A stretch of 64,000 bases of DNA from Bacteroidota bacterium. GTDB taxonomy: Bacteria; Bacteroidota; Bacteroidia; Chitinophagales; Chitinophagaceae. The notes below the pieces were generated by a model. The model saw only the letters and a list, made by a program, of their open reading frames with translations, was not told the origin of the DNA and searched no databases. Below, one piece after another: positions 57,001 through 64,000 of the stretch. A program made the translations under genes and the position numbers. The stretch lies in contig JAFDXE010000020.1 in the NCBI GenBank assembly GCA_018268085.1, forward strand, positions 1 to 64,000. The letters run 5' to 3'. Numbering within the stretch: position 1 is the stretch's first letter; each line of letters starts with the position of its first letter.

Positions 57001-59085
57001 ACCGGCGACAGCCCCACTTATCAATGGCAGGTAAGTACCAATGGTGGAACCAGCTATACTGATATTCCCGGTGCAACCAGTGCTTCAATATCCCTTACAT
57101 CCGTAACAGCCGGCATGAATGGAAACTTATACCAGGTAATCATCGGCAATACTTGTCCATCCTCCGTTACTTCTACACCTGTTGCATTAACAGTAAGCGA
57201 TCCTGCAAGTATAACTTCACAACCAACAACATTCAGCGGTTGCGAAGGAACCAATGCAACATTTAGTGTAACCGCCACCGGTACTGCCAATACTTATCAA
57301 TGGCAGGTAAGTACCGACAATGGTGTTACATTTACCAATTTACCCGGCGCAACGGCTGCAACGCTTACGTTAAATAATATTATTGGTGGCATGGATCATT
57401 ATCAATACCATGTGATCATTTCCAGTTGTACCGGTGTTCCACTGGTATCCAATAGCGTTATGTTAAACGTGTTCATCCCGGCAGCATTTACAACACAACC
57501 GTCAAATGTTACGGCCTGCCCATCAACAAATGCAGTATTCAGTGTTGTTGCCAATGGATCTACCCTTAGCTATCAATGGCAGGTTAGTACCAATGGCGGT
57601 GCAACATTCACCAATATAGCAGGTGCAACTTCTGCTACACTTACTATTCCAAACGTATCTGCAGCCGACAATAACAATCAGTACCAGGTGATCATCAATA
57701 ACACTTGTACCGGTGGTATTACTTCCAATGCAGTTGTGTTATCTGTAAGCAGTGTTGCTTCTATAAACAGCCAGCCTGTAAATACTACTGCCTGTGTAGG
57801 AAGCCCTGTTTCTATTCCGGCAACCGCATCCGGTACAGCTTACCAGTGGGAAGTAAGTACCAATGGCGGCACAACATTCAGCCCTGTACCAGGAGCTAAC
57901 GCACCTACACTTGATCTCACCAACATTACACAATCCATGGATGGCAACCAATACCACCTCGTGGTTTCTACCTGTGGTCCGAATGCTATCACCTCCAATA
58001 ATATTACACTCACGGTTGTTACACCCATTTCTGTTAGTACACAGCCTACCGGCCAGAACGCATGTGCAGGCAGCAATGTTAGTTTCACCGTTACTGCTGC
58101 AGGAACCAACCCTGCCTACCAATGGGAAGAAAGTACAGATGGCGGGCTTTCCTTCCAGCCAATCACCGGCGCTAATGGCCCAGTATTAAATCTTCCAGGC
58201 GTAACCGTTAGTATGAATGGGAATCAATACAGGCTCGTTATCAGCAATGCATGTTCTGTTAACTTTACATCTGATGCGGCTGTACTGCTGGTAAGTGCTG
58301 CAACGGCAATAACAACCCAACCTGCAAGCCAGGACTTCTGCGAAGGCAGCAGTGTTACATTTACGGCAACAGCTACCGGGGCAGGTTTAAGTTATCAATG
58401 GCAGGAAAGTACAGATAATGGAGTTACTTATAATAATATCAGCGGAGCTACAAGTTCAACATTAACCATTGCAGCCGTAACCAATGCTATGAACGGACAT
58501 GTGTACAGGGTGCAGGTTGCAGGTTGCGATAATGTAACTTCTTCGGGTGCAACATTAACAGTTTATGCATTACCGGTAGTTACTATTACCGCTTCACCAT
58601 ATGTAAATCTTACCGATGGCTTAAGCACTACACTTACTGCAAGTGCTAACCCGCCTGCAACTTCATTTAGCTGGTTTAAAAACGGAAGTTCAATTGCCGG
58701 TGTTACCGGAAATACATTAGTGGTTAACTATCCTGATACTGCAGAATATACCGCTTCGGTAACAGACGGAAATAATTGTACCGGACGGTCTTCGATTCTT
58801 AAGATCGGTGATTCTACCATTAATATTGCATTCATTTACCCGAACCCGAACAACGGATTATTCTATGTACGTTATCCGGGACTTGAGTTTAATAATAAAC
58901 CAAGAATCGTTACTGTTTACGATGCAAAAGGTTCAAGGGTGTTGCAACAATCTTATGTAATCATCACTTCACGCCAGGAACTGGCAGTACACGGCGAATT
59001 CCTTAGCGCAGGAACGTATGCAGTAGTACTTACCGATTCATCCGGAAATATTTTAGGAACAGGTAAAGTAGTGATCAGGCGATAA
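54061..59085 (+). CDS. M36 (fungalysin-like) metallopeptidase without PA domain, Ig array and T9SS signal
   Basis: 1674 residues. Signal peptide MKKSLLLLVSILAISIAKSQ; propeptide-like region; M36 catalytic domain with HEFGH at 451-455 and EQMGEGWSDYF. Here the catalytic domain runs straight from MYLWSGSPQ to DGDVDNG, with no PA insertion. After it come a DUF11-like module (VIITDTLPTNVTW), a jelly-roll/InhA-like domain (LSFWHYYNVESTYDGGVLEIS, GWYIDDIAI), six Ig-like repeats (YQWQVS/YQWEVS), a PKD-like module and a type A sorting domain (IYPNPNNGLF to GKVVIRR). It is a tandem paralogue of the preceding protein with different accessory domains. Separate terminators suggest independent transcription units. 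Confidence 0.93.
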   Translation: MKKSLLLLVSILAISIAKSQINDRAEAMRLVVKNNAAIGLSKQDLENVFISDSYFNRSAGTRMVYLQQAYRNIPVYNQILVLAFKNDQLVSRTGRFIESLDKRVNIKSAVPVVTPVEAVIAALADRKLSTKQQPKIINVLNSGNRFEFGDLGVSKENITAQLTWVPSEKSASVQLAWQVYLLPRTTADYWMLRVDASNNHILGMDNYTNYCNWDAPQNKAPFVNHGDHHLASEYKFDFMPSPFSAQGNATNSPAMVNNASYRVVPFPAESPSHPGGTPALINNPWTATPGNATSLKWHTVGTTDYNITRGNNVWAQEDRNDNNGIGVAATSTTTPDLTFNFVPNFTVVATQTTPVQNQQFNITNLFYWNNLAHDITYRYGFDEVAGNFQDDNQGRGGAGNDHVNADAQDGGGTNNANFSTPADGQSGRMQMYLWSGSPQKDGDVDNGVIVHEFGHGISNRLTGGPSQSGCLSSAEQMGEGWSDYFCLMYTQDWANSNLNTGFNSPRGIGTYVIGQSPTGSGIRNQKYCTNFAVNNQVYNTTISGESHNRGEIWCATLWDMTWNIINQVGTINPDIRNPTTDGNSIALRLVVEGMRLQPCNPGFIDGRDAIIQADQLLYNGVHECAIREAFRRRGMGAFASQGSAGSVSDQTPDYTAGGASFRFSQNGTTQVPEGGFITYTNTVTSSPCAPVSNVIITDTLPTNVTWISGGTYNSTNRVVSFNVNVAAAQSQDYSFTVQVNAGAYYPTVTLFEDIVPALSIPSALWTTNSTTSTNWVPTNSRSHSAANAYFSEEIDVTSDQKLTMTSAVALGATPPPLSFWHYYNVESTYDGGVLEISTDGGTVWTDLGPNIIKNGYTGTMDASTIIAGRRAWTGSSNNQFIKTKVNLNSYANQNVKIRFRFTSDIGTNPEGWYIDDIAIKDQAVVEMTSNFFTQAGIKITSFDTTTIILPPVSCNSVAVTGQPTATNVCTGSNASFSVTATGDSPTYQWQVSTNGGTSYTDIPGATSASISLTSVTAGMNGNLYQVIIGNTCPSSVTSTPVALTVSDPASITSQPTTFSGCEGTNATFSVTATGTANTYQWQVSTDNGVTFTNLPGATAATLTLNNIIGGMDHYQYHVIISSCTGVPLVSNSVMLNVFIPAAFTTQPSNVTACPSTNAVFSVVANGSTLSYQWQVSTNGGATFTNIAGATSATLTIPNVSAADNNNQYQVIINNTCTGGITSNAVVLSVSSVASINSQPVNTTACVGSPVSIPATASGTAYQWEVSTNGGTTFSPVPGANAPTLDLTNITQSMDGNQYHLVVSTCGPNAITSNNITLTVVTPISVSTQPTGQNACAGSNVSFTVTAAGTNPAYQWEESTDGGLSFQPITGANGPVLNLPGVTVSMNGNQYRLVISNACSVNFTSDAAVLLVSAATAITTQPASQDFCEGSSVTFTATATGAGLSYQWQESTDNGVTYNNISGATSSTLTIAAVTNAMNGHVYRVQVAGCDNVTSSGATLTVYALPVVTITASPYVNLTDGLSTTLTASANPPATSFSWFKNGSSIAGVTGNTLVVNYPDTAEYTASVTDGNNCTGRSSILKIGDSTINIAFIYPNPNNGLFYVRYPGLEFNNKPRIVTVYDAKGSRVLQQSYVIITSRQELAVHGEFLSAGTYAVVLTDSSGNILGTGKVVIRR

Positions 59086-59103
59086 GTTCCATTGCATTTA
59101 TTT

Positions 59104-59134
59104 AAAAAGCTGTTTCGTAATGAAGCAGCTTTTT
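59104..59134 (+). terminator. Intrinsic terminator of the second M36 gene
   Basis: AAAAAGCTGTTTC (59104-59116) pairs with GAAGCAGCTTTTT (59122-59134), with one T-G wobble and a GTAAT loop. Confidence 0.85.
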
Positions 59135-59194
59135 TATTTACCGTGATTTGAACATTTTATTGTACCTGGCGTTATTTGCTCAACCCTACAGCGT

Positions 59195-59650
59195 ATGAAA
59201 AAAATAATTCAGCTCATTGATAAACTGGATTCGTTATCTGAGAATGCAGCAACAGTTAATACATCCATTTCAAAAGTGCCGGTAGCATGGCACATAGAGC
59301 ACGTATTGATGGCAACCATTTTAATCATTGACCAGTTACATAAATCAGATCCTTCCTTGTACAAATGGAAGTTTAATAAGAACAGGTTCCTTGTTTTTTG
59401 TTTAAACAGGATTCCAAGAGGAAAAGCTACAGCACCAACGGTTGTAATGCCCAAAAATAACATCAGCATGGGCAGGTTAAAAAAACTCATTGAAATCGCA
59501 AGGGAAAAAGCAGAAACGACAGATCAATTACAGTCAAATCAATTTATTGTTCATCCTCACCTGGGCATGCTGAACGTATCCGGTGCCAGGAAATTCATGT
59601 GTATTCACCTGGCACACCACATAAAAATTATCCGGGATATAGCCAGGTAA
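59195..59650 (+). CDS. DinB-like (DUF1569) protein
   Basis: 151 residues, predicted all-helical with the metal-type His pattern of DinB-like four-helix bundles: VAWHIEHVLM (about 30-39), HPHLGMLNVSGARKFMCIHLAHHIKIIRDI near the C-terminus. DUF1569 members resemble thiol-transferase or DinB proteins, but none has a clear role. It is flanked by terminators on both sides (59104-59134 and 59773-59794), so it is probably monocistronic. There is no signal peptide; it is cytosolic. Confidence 0.65.
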   Translation: MKKIIQLIDKLDSLSENAATVNTSISKVPVAWHIEHVLMATILIIDQLHKSDPSLYKWKFNKNRFLVFCLNRIPRGKATAPTVVMPKNNISMGRLKKLIEIAREKAETTDQLQSNQFIVHPHLGMLNVSGARKFMCIHLAHHIKIIRDIAR

Positions 59651-59772
59651 AGAACAACGTTGATAGCAATAAAATTTCTTAAAAAATATTTTCAGCAGAT
59701 GCAACCCTTTTTTTCCGAAATCTATCTTATAGACAGGGTTACCGGATGAATGTCTGGTAAGTAAGATTGGCG

Positions 59773-59794
59773 GGGGCTGTATTTTTACAGCTCC
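59773..59794 (+). terminator. Intrinsic terminator after the DinB-like gene
   Basis: GGGGCTGTA (59773-59781) pairs with TACAGCTCC (59786-59794) with one G-T pair and a TTTT loop, followed by eight T. Confidence 0.85.
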
Positions 59795-59825
59795 TTTTTT
59801 TTCGATTATCATTCATGAATAAAAA

Positions 59826-60386
59826 ATGGTTGAAGCATATACTTACCGGATCACCAAAAAACAGGATTGCTATTGGATTCATTTGAATGAACTGTTATTT
59901 GGAACCATAGAAAAAGGCAAGTCGGCCACCTGGTTTATAAACCTGAATGGATCAGCAGGAAACTTTACATTAACTAACAATGGTATTTTCAGGAAAAATA
60001 TCCTGGTAGAAGACATCGATACCAACAACAGGATAGCGCACATAAAATTCCCCCTGCTCACATCAATAATTCCACGAGTGAAATTAATCGCATCAAATAG
60101 AACATATTCCTGGGTGTCAAAAAACTTCTTTTCTTTTTACTGGAGGTGGGAGCAACAGGAAACGATTATCATTGAAACCATAGAAGATATTGTAAAGCGT
60201 GATAACTCAGGGATCATCACACTTAAAACATACAGCGAGCAATCGAACCTGCTTATCATAACCGGGATATTCCTATCCCTGTTGAGAAAAAAAAGACTAA
60301 CGCTTGGATTGTACAATTTCTACAATAAGAATAAAAGAGATGCAGATAATACTTTCGACCTGGAGGAAATGTCGCAGGCAACCTGA
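59826..60386 (+). CDS. Hypothetical beta-rich protein
   Basis: 186 residues. The first 140 are strongly beta-type with alternating hydrophobics (WIHLNELLFGTIEKGKSATWFINL, IAHIKFPLLTSI, ETIIIETIEDI). A hydrophobic segment (LLIITGIFLSLL, about 145-157) is followed by a basic stretch, perhaps a membrane anchor. I do not recognise the family; a tubby/LURP-like fold is a loose guess. It is convergent with the secreted protein encoded at 60402-61061, with only 15 bp between stops. Confidence 0.6.
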   Translation: MVEAYTYRITKKQDCYWIHLNELLFGTIEKGKSATWFINLNGSAGNFTLTNNGIFRKNILVEDIDTNNRIAHIKFPLLTSIIPRVKLIASNRTYSWVSKNFFSFYWRWEQQETIIIETIEDIVKRDNSGIITLKTYSEQSNLLIITGIFLSLLRKKRLTLGLYNFYNKNKRDADNTFDLEEMSQAT

Positions 60387-60401
60387 TGTACCGTTGAATA
60401 A

Positions 60402-61061
60402 TTAATCGGAACTGTTTTTTAATGCATATTCACCACCAGGTTCGTTAAATACAGTTTCACTTATTTTATTTCTTTTCACCTTTGCCGCCTGGAAAATTAA
60501 AGTTCCGTTTTTCTGAGCGTACTCGTATTTTAACACAAAGCCCGGAATGCAGGCAAACATGGGTTCAATTTCTTTACTAACCGATGGAAGCAATTCAGTG
60601 AAGTAAGCAGTAATAACAGTGCCATTTTGCAATTTTACTTTTGCCCGCTTACAATAATAGCCTGCAATTTGTATAGAATCTTTTTCAATTGTGCACTGGG
60701 CATTTTCATATCGGTTATTCAGTTGTTTCCATTCATCGCCACTTACAACATATTTGTATTTATCTTTTCCCGATTCCTTGCTTACCAAAATTTTTGTTCC
60801 GTTGCCGGTACGTCTGAAATATACATTCTGAACACGCATCAGCGTTACCATCCTGATCCTTGTATTATTTCCAGACTGCATAAACGTTTTTATTCCACCG
60901 TTATAGGTTTCTTCAATTCCCGCTTCTTTTTTATCGTCTTTAACTTTTATATCGTACACAACCGTGATATCATTGCCTGTATTTGCAACATAAGCAGGTT
61001 TTTGCGAAATGCATACAGAAGCGCAACTTAACATCAACAAAAATATTTTTAGTCGCAACAT
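60402..61061 (-). CDS. Secreted hypothetical protein, GLPGLI/DUF4412-like
   Basis: 219 residues with a signal peptide (LKIFLLMLSCASVCISQ). The mature part is beta-rich; the block IAGYYCKRAKVKLQNGTVITAYFTELLP followed by PMFACIPGFVLKYEY resembles the GLPGLI and DUF4412 outer-membrane-associated families, in which a Cys pair and a late Gly-rich motif are typical. It lies 6 bp after the putative anti-sigma gene and is probably the third gene of that operon. A lipoprotein-type Cys occurs in the signal region (LSCASVC), so lipidation is possible. Confidence 0.6.
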   Translation of the reverse strand: MLRLKIFLLMLSCASVCISQKPAYVANTGNDITVVYDIKVKDDKKEAGIEETYNGGIKTFMQSGNNTRIRMVTLMRVQNVYFRRTGNGTKILVSKESGKDKYKYVVSGDEWKQLNNRYENAQCTIEKDSIQIAGYYCKRAKVKLQNGTVITAYFTELLPSVSKEIEPMFACIPGFVLKYEYAQKNGTLIFQAAKVKRNKISETVFNEPGGEYALKNSSD

Positions 61062-61067
61062 GTACTA

Positions 61068-61907
61068 TTAATTTTTAAAGATAAAATCAGAAAGGTCAAT
61101 AATATCCAGTGCATTGTATTTACATCCTTTGTCGAAATGACGTTCATCTTTTTGCTTCCATTTCTTAAGCTTTTTTTTCATTTTCTTTGCAAGCTTTGTA
61201 GGCTTATCATTTTTATTTACCTCGTACAATTTTTCGAGGAACGCACTCATTTTACCTGAGATATTAACATAAGAAAACTCATTTATAAATACCAGTGCAT
61301 TCCTTTTAATATCCGCTAAAAATCGCTGCGATTCTGTAACTGTGAAATTTGTATAAGTAAATATGAAATCATTATCCTCCAGGTTTGTTGCTACCGTACG
61401 ATTCTTCGCTAACAATTGCATGGATACATGTTCGATCGGCAGTTCAGCATTATTATTCTTATCATTTTTATTTACCGATTCGCTTTGGCCGTTGTTGCGC
61501 TTGTTATTATCTGAAACGAGCTGTTGCTGAGGCAAATGCTTATTATGACTGCCGGAATTACTTATGAAAAACCATGCTGCTATCCCGATAATTGCTGCTG
61601 CCGCAATAGAAATACCTACCCTGCTAATGCTTAATACTTTCTTCCTGCTTTGGGAATCCGTATCCTTTATTTTACCTGTAGGCGGATATTCAAAAGCAGG
61701 TGGCGTATGTTCGGGATCGGTATAGGATTGCAACTGAGAAAAAATGGAAGCATAGCCAGGTTCATGGTGAATACCCGGATGCTCAGCTTCCGGCAAAGAG
61801 CTACCGCTTCCGGAAGAAACGATCTTCTTCCAGATGGCAGCAAAAAATCCATGAGGCGGCGACGCTTCATAATTTTTGAGCTCTTTGAATTTTTTATTAC
61901 CTGTCAT
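61068..61907 (-). CDS. Putative anti-sigma factor-like membrane protein
   Basis: 279 residues from the ATG at 61907; a TTG at 61919 is the alternative. The N-terminal 85 residues are polar and cytosolic-type, followed by one transmembrane helix (VGISIAAAAIIGIAAWFFIS) and a periplasmic domain rich in Asn/Lys (NNKRNNGQSESVNKNDKNNN), ending LDIIDLSDFIFKN. It overlaps the sigma-factor gene by 11 bp, the usual arrangement for an anti-sigma gene. No ZAS zinc motif (HxxxCxxC) was seen, so regulation of the sigma factor is inferred from context only. Confidence 0.6.
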   Translation of the reverse strand: MTGNKKFKELKNYEASPPHGFFAAIWKKIVSSGSGSSLPEAEHPGIHHEPGYASIFSQLQSYTDPEHTPPAFEYPPTGKIKDTDSQSRKKVLSISRVGISIAAAAIIGIAAWFFISNSGSHNKHLPQQQLVSDNNKRNNGQSESVNKNDKNNNAELPIEHVSMQLLAKNRTVATNLEDNDFIFTYTNFTVTESQRFLADIKRNALVFINEFSYVNISGKMSAFLEKLYEVNKNDKPTKLAKKMKKKLKKWKQKDERHFDKGCKYNALDIIDLSDFIFKN

Positions 61908-62478
61908 AATGCGCTGCAATACTCTTTTGTAAAAGTGTTTTTGCTCTCGACAACTGTGATTTACTTGTTCCCTCAGAAATGCCCAGCATTTCTGAAATTT
62001 CTTTATGATTATATTCCTCCACGAGATAGAGGTTTACTACAGTTCTGTATCCTTCCGGAAGTTTTTGAATTAGTTTAAACAGGTCGGTATGCGAAAGTCT
62101 TTCCACGCCTGTTAGCTCATTTGTTTCTATACTTATTTCGTCATTTATCTCGCTGAAGTTCAGCTTTTGCTTTTTATTGATATGATCGAGGCATGTGTTC
62201 ACAAAAATTCGTCTTGCCCAACCTTCAAAAGAACCAGTTCCTTTAAAATTGGCGAGATTACGGTAAACCCTGATAATACCATCCTGGAAATAATCGTTTG
62301 CGTCATTTGGGTTGCCGGCATAACGTAAGCAAAGACTGTACATTTTTCCACTCAATGCATCATATATAGCTTTGAAAGCCTTTTCATCTCCATTTTTAGC
62401 CATCTCCAGTAAGACTGGAAAAGGCGTTTCCTGGTTGCTTTTATTAAAATTAGTTTTGGTACTTCCCTTTACTAACAT
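61897..62478 (-). CDS. ECF-type RNA polymerase sigma factor
   Basis: 193 residues. Region 2 (about 25-100) has DANDYFQDGIIRVYRNLANFKGTGSFEGWARRIFVNTCLDH, and region 4 (about 130-185) has LPEGYRTVVNLYLVEEYNHKEISEMLGISEGTSKSQLSRAKTLL. There is no region 1 or 3, so it is an ECF (group IV) factor. It redirects RNA polymerase to a specific regulon, usually in response to an envelope signal. A perfect -7 box (TATATTTG, 62490-62483) lies 4 nt upstream of the ATG. Downstream are an overlapping membrane protein gene and a secreted protein gene. Confidence 0.93.
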   Translation of the reverse strand: MLVKGSTKTNFNKSNQETPFPVLLEMAKNGDEKAFKAIYDALSGKMYSLCLRYAGNPNDANDYFQDGIIRVYRNLANFKGTGSFEGWARRIFVNTCLDHINKKQKLNFSEINDEISIETNELTGVERLSHTDLFKLIQKLPEGYRTVVNLYLVEEYNHKEISEMLGISEGTSKSQLSRAKTLLQKSIAAHYDR

Positions 62479-62482
62479 CAGG

Positions 62483-62490
62483 CAAATATA
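62483..62490 (-). promoter_or_regulatory. -7 promoter element of the ECF sigma gene
   Basis: Minus strand TATATTTG, exact TAnnTTTG. It is so close to the ATG (4 nt) that either the transcript is leaderless or the start is slightly downstream. Confidence 0.45.
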
Positions 62491-62717
62491 GGTTAGTGAA
62501 AATGAATTACTTGCTTTGGGAAAACAGTTTGGGGCAATTCATACAATAGCGCTTCCGGCTCCAGGTTAAGATTAATGAAGAAGTTACGTTTTCTAAAAAA
62601 CACCAGTGTAGGTAGGCTGACACATGCATGAAAAATACCTGTTACGGTTGAGTTTGGAATATTATTACTAATGGTACATGTTATGCAATGGCCAGCAGTA
62701 TTTTTAATACAACATTT

Positions 62718-64000
62718 TTATTTTTTTAATAGGGAGAATAATTCCTGGTGCAGCCGTTTACATGCACGAACAGAATGGATATATTTAATATCTGCGGTTG
62801 CTGAATGCAGGATTTTTTCCAATTGCATTTTTTCATTCCTGCTCCATGTATTGCAATTGCCAATGAAAGCTAACAATAAAGACAAATGTTCAAATCGAAC
62901 ACTTGTTTTGTTTTCATTCGGGAGAAAAGATCCAAACTGGTTGCCGGCAGATTGTAGTGCAGCTTTCCTGTTACCGGAAAATTTTACTTTAATCATTTCC
63001 GTTATTTTTTTGCTGATGATTTCCGGATCCATATCGCCTTCTAACATTGGTGTAAAGCACAGTTCAAGATTAGAGGTTGTAAAATATTTCAGCCTGGATA
63101 TAGACGATCTTATTTTATTGTTATAATCGTTCGCTGCAGCAACCGCTACTATTTTATCTGCCGGCCTGAATCCCATTTTATAGTAAAACCAGAATGCACC
63201 TGATGCTAATCCTTCCGGATTCCCTTTTCCAAACTGGTAGGGTTTAACAACAAATCGCTGCAGGTGAAATTCCTGCTTATACAAAGAAATTATTTTATCG
63301 AATAACGTATATGAGTCACCTTTTCTGAATGGCGGGTAAATATTCAAACCAATTTTGCAACGATCCCCGAATATCCAGGCACCACCATAGGCAACCGGTA
63401 CGTTGTTTTTAAAAAGCATATAACCAATATAGGTTTCTATAGCTAACATCCTGTTTGGATCTATTCCGAATAATGCGATAGTAACAGCGTTTCCGCAATC
63501 AAATAGTTGAAGGGATGATGCATGTACATAAGTAATCGGTTCTGTTTCCCTGCAATACAATGCAAGAGAAGCACGTGATAGATCAATGATCTTCTGTTGC
63601 TTGTTTTTGGTTAGTTTGATCTTCCGAAATTTCGGTTTGCTGTGAGCATACTTCGGGATATATCGTTCAAATGGTTTACGCTGGTAATAAGGCGCAAGCC
63701 AATTGCCCTGCAATAGTGTATGATTAAATAGTTGATCATTTAATTGCCATGATATATATATTTTAAGCTGATCAAACAATACTTCACGCATCGGCATCTC
63801 AGGTATATTTTCAAATGATTGCATGAGATTTTCTAACGTTGAAGATTGGCCGCAAAGTAATAGTATTCTTTTCGTTGCGGTAAACTCCTTTTGTGTACAA
63901 TAATAGTATTCTATACGGGGAAACAGGAGTTGCAATACAGCCTTCGAGGTTTCATTATCCGCTTCTGCAGAATAGAAAATTACATTACTGCTTTGTACCC
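62718..64000 (-). CDS. Hypothetical protein, GNAT-like central region (5' end outside the window)
   Basis: The frame stays open through the window edge: upstream of the TTG at 63935 it continues with VQSSNVIFYSAEADNETSKAVLQ, so at least 427 residues are encoded and the real start lies beyond 64000. A central part has PYQFGKGNPEGLASGAFWFYYKMGFRP, which resembles the acetyl-CoA-binding loop and following helix of GNAT acetyltransferases (the G-x-G-N-x-E-G-L and SGAFWFYY pattern). The C-terminal 120 residues are helical. No signal peptide can be judged. Acetyltransferase activity is a guess from one motif. Confidence 0.6.
   Translation of the reverse strand, partial: VQSSNVIFYSAEADNETSKAVLQLLFPRIEYYYCTQKEFTATKRILLLCGQSSTLENLMQSFENIPEMPMREVLFDQLKIYISWQLNDQLFNHTLLQGNWLAPYYQRKPFERYIPKYAHSKPKFRKIKLTKNKQQKIIDLSRASLALYCRETEPITYVHASSLQLFDCGNAVTIALFGIDPNRMLAIETYIGYMLFKNNVPVAYGGAWIFGDRCKIGLNIYPPFRKGDSYTLFDKIISLYKQEFHLQRFVVKPYQFGKGNPEGLASGAFWFYYKMGFRPADKIVAVAAANDYNNKIRSSISRLKYFTTSNLELCFTPMLEGDMDPEIISKKITEMIKVKFSGNRKAALQSAGNQFGSFLPNENKTSVRFEHLSLLLAFIGNCNTWSRNEKMQLEKILHSATADIKYIHSVRACKRLHQELFSLLKK

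Noticed and set aside
57739..58122. Long Cys-rich antisense frame within the second M36 gene's Ig array
   Set aside because: Similar antisense frames occur throughout the Thr/Ser/Gly-rich repeats of both protease genes; they mirror composition and are not genes.

Overview
The window looks like a chromosomal segment from a Bacteroidota bacterium, probably Chitinophagaceae or a close relative. The evidence is: PorT-type type IX secretion (T9SS) machinery with three very large proteins ending in T9SS sorting domains; Bacteroidota-type promoters (TTG, 17-21 nt, TAnnTTTG) instead of sigma70 -35/-10 boxes; no Shine-Dalgarno sequences; a RemB/Wzi-like outer-membrane barrel; and a low to moderate G+C content. 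Placement below phylum is inference. No rRNA, tRNA or CRISPR array was seen.

Layout. 1-158: heptamer tandem repeat. 159-7435: housekeeping block (YkuK-like protein, engB, menaquinone methyltransferase, porT, outer-membrane barrel, dihydroorotase, short MutS-like ATPase). 7551-7910: small lipoprotein. 7942-9184: complete IS110-family insertion element with a readable bridge RNA. 9377-17206: comM, ABC exporter, DUF983, thiolase, pyrD, TerC. 17346-27879: a 2.2-kilo-residue mosaic T9SS cargo protein beside a propeller-type sensor kinase/NarL regulator pair. 28207-39731: informational and envelope genes (rsmE, dnaB, pheT, zapA, rny, rplS, tatA, gatA, lytic transglycosylase). 39779-48325 (minus strand): pabB, an Asp-rich low-complexity protein, purA, clpX, two clpP genes, a membrane metallopeptidase and a lone atpA. 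48705-59085: two tandem M36 metallopeptidases with Ig-like repeat arrays and T9SS signals. 59195-64000: small hypothetical genes, an ECF sigma/putative anti-sigma operon, and a GNAT-like protein running off the end.

The most interesting item is the IS110-family element. Its non-coding left end (about 8999-9167, minus strand) folds by eye into two stem-internal-loop-hairpin units like the target- and donor-binding loops of IS621 bridge RNA. All four guide segments can be assigned from the sequence. The first loop carries CATACTTG and CTGGCGCA, which match the two flanking half-sites. The second carries ATAGAATG and TAAAGGC, which match the element's own two ends. This gives a 14-nt target (CATACT-TG-CGCCAG), a 14-nt donor (ATAGAA-TG-CCTTTA), a TG core, and element ends to the base. 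The restored empty site is one arm of a long palindrome, as when IS621-like elements sit in REP sequences. Joining the element ends would create a Bacteroidota-type promoter facing the RNA and the recombinase.

How the genes work together: PorT helps build the T9SS, which would export the three giant proteins. engB, rny, rplS, pheT, gatA and rsmE serve translation and RNA turnover. clpP/clpP2/clpX form a proteolytic unit. pyrC and pyrD are two steps of pyrimidine synthesis at separate loci.
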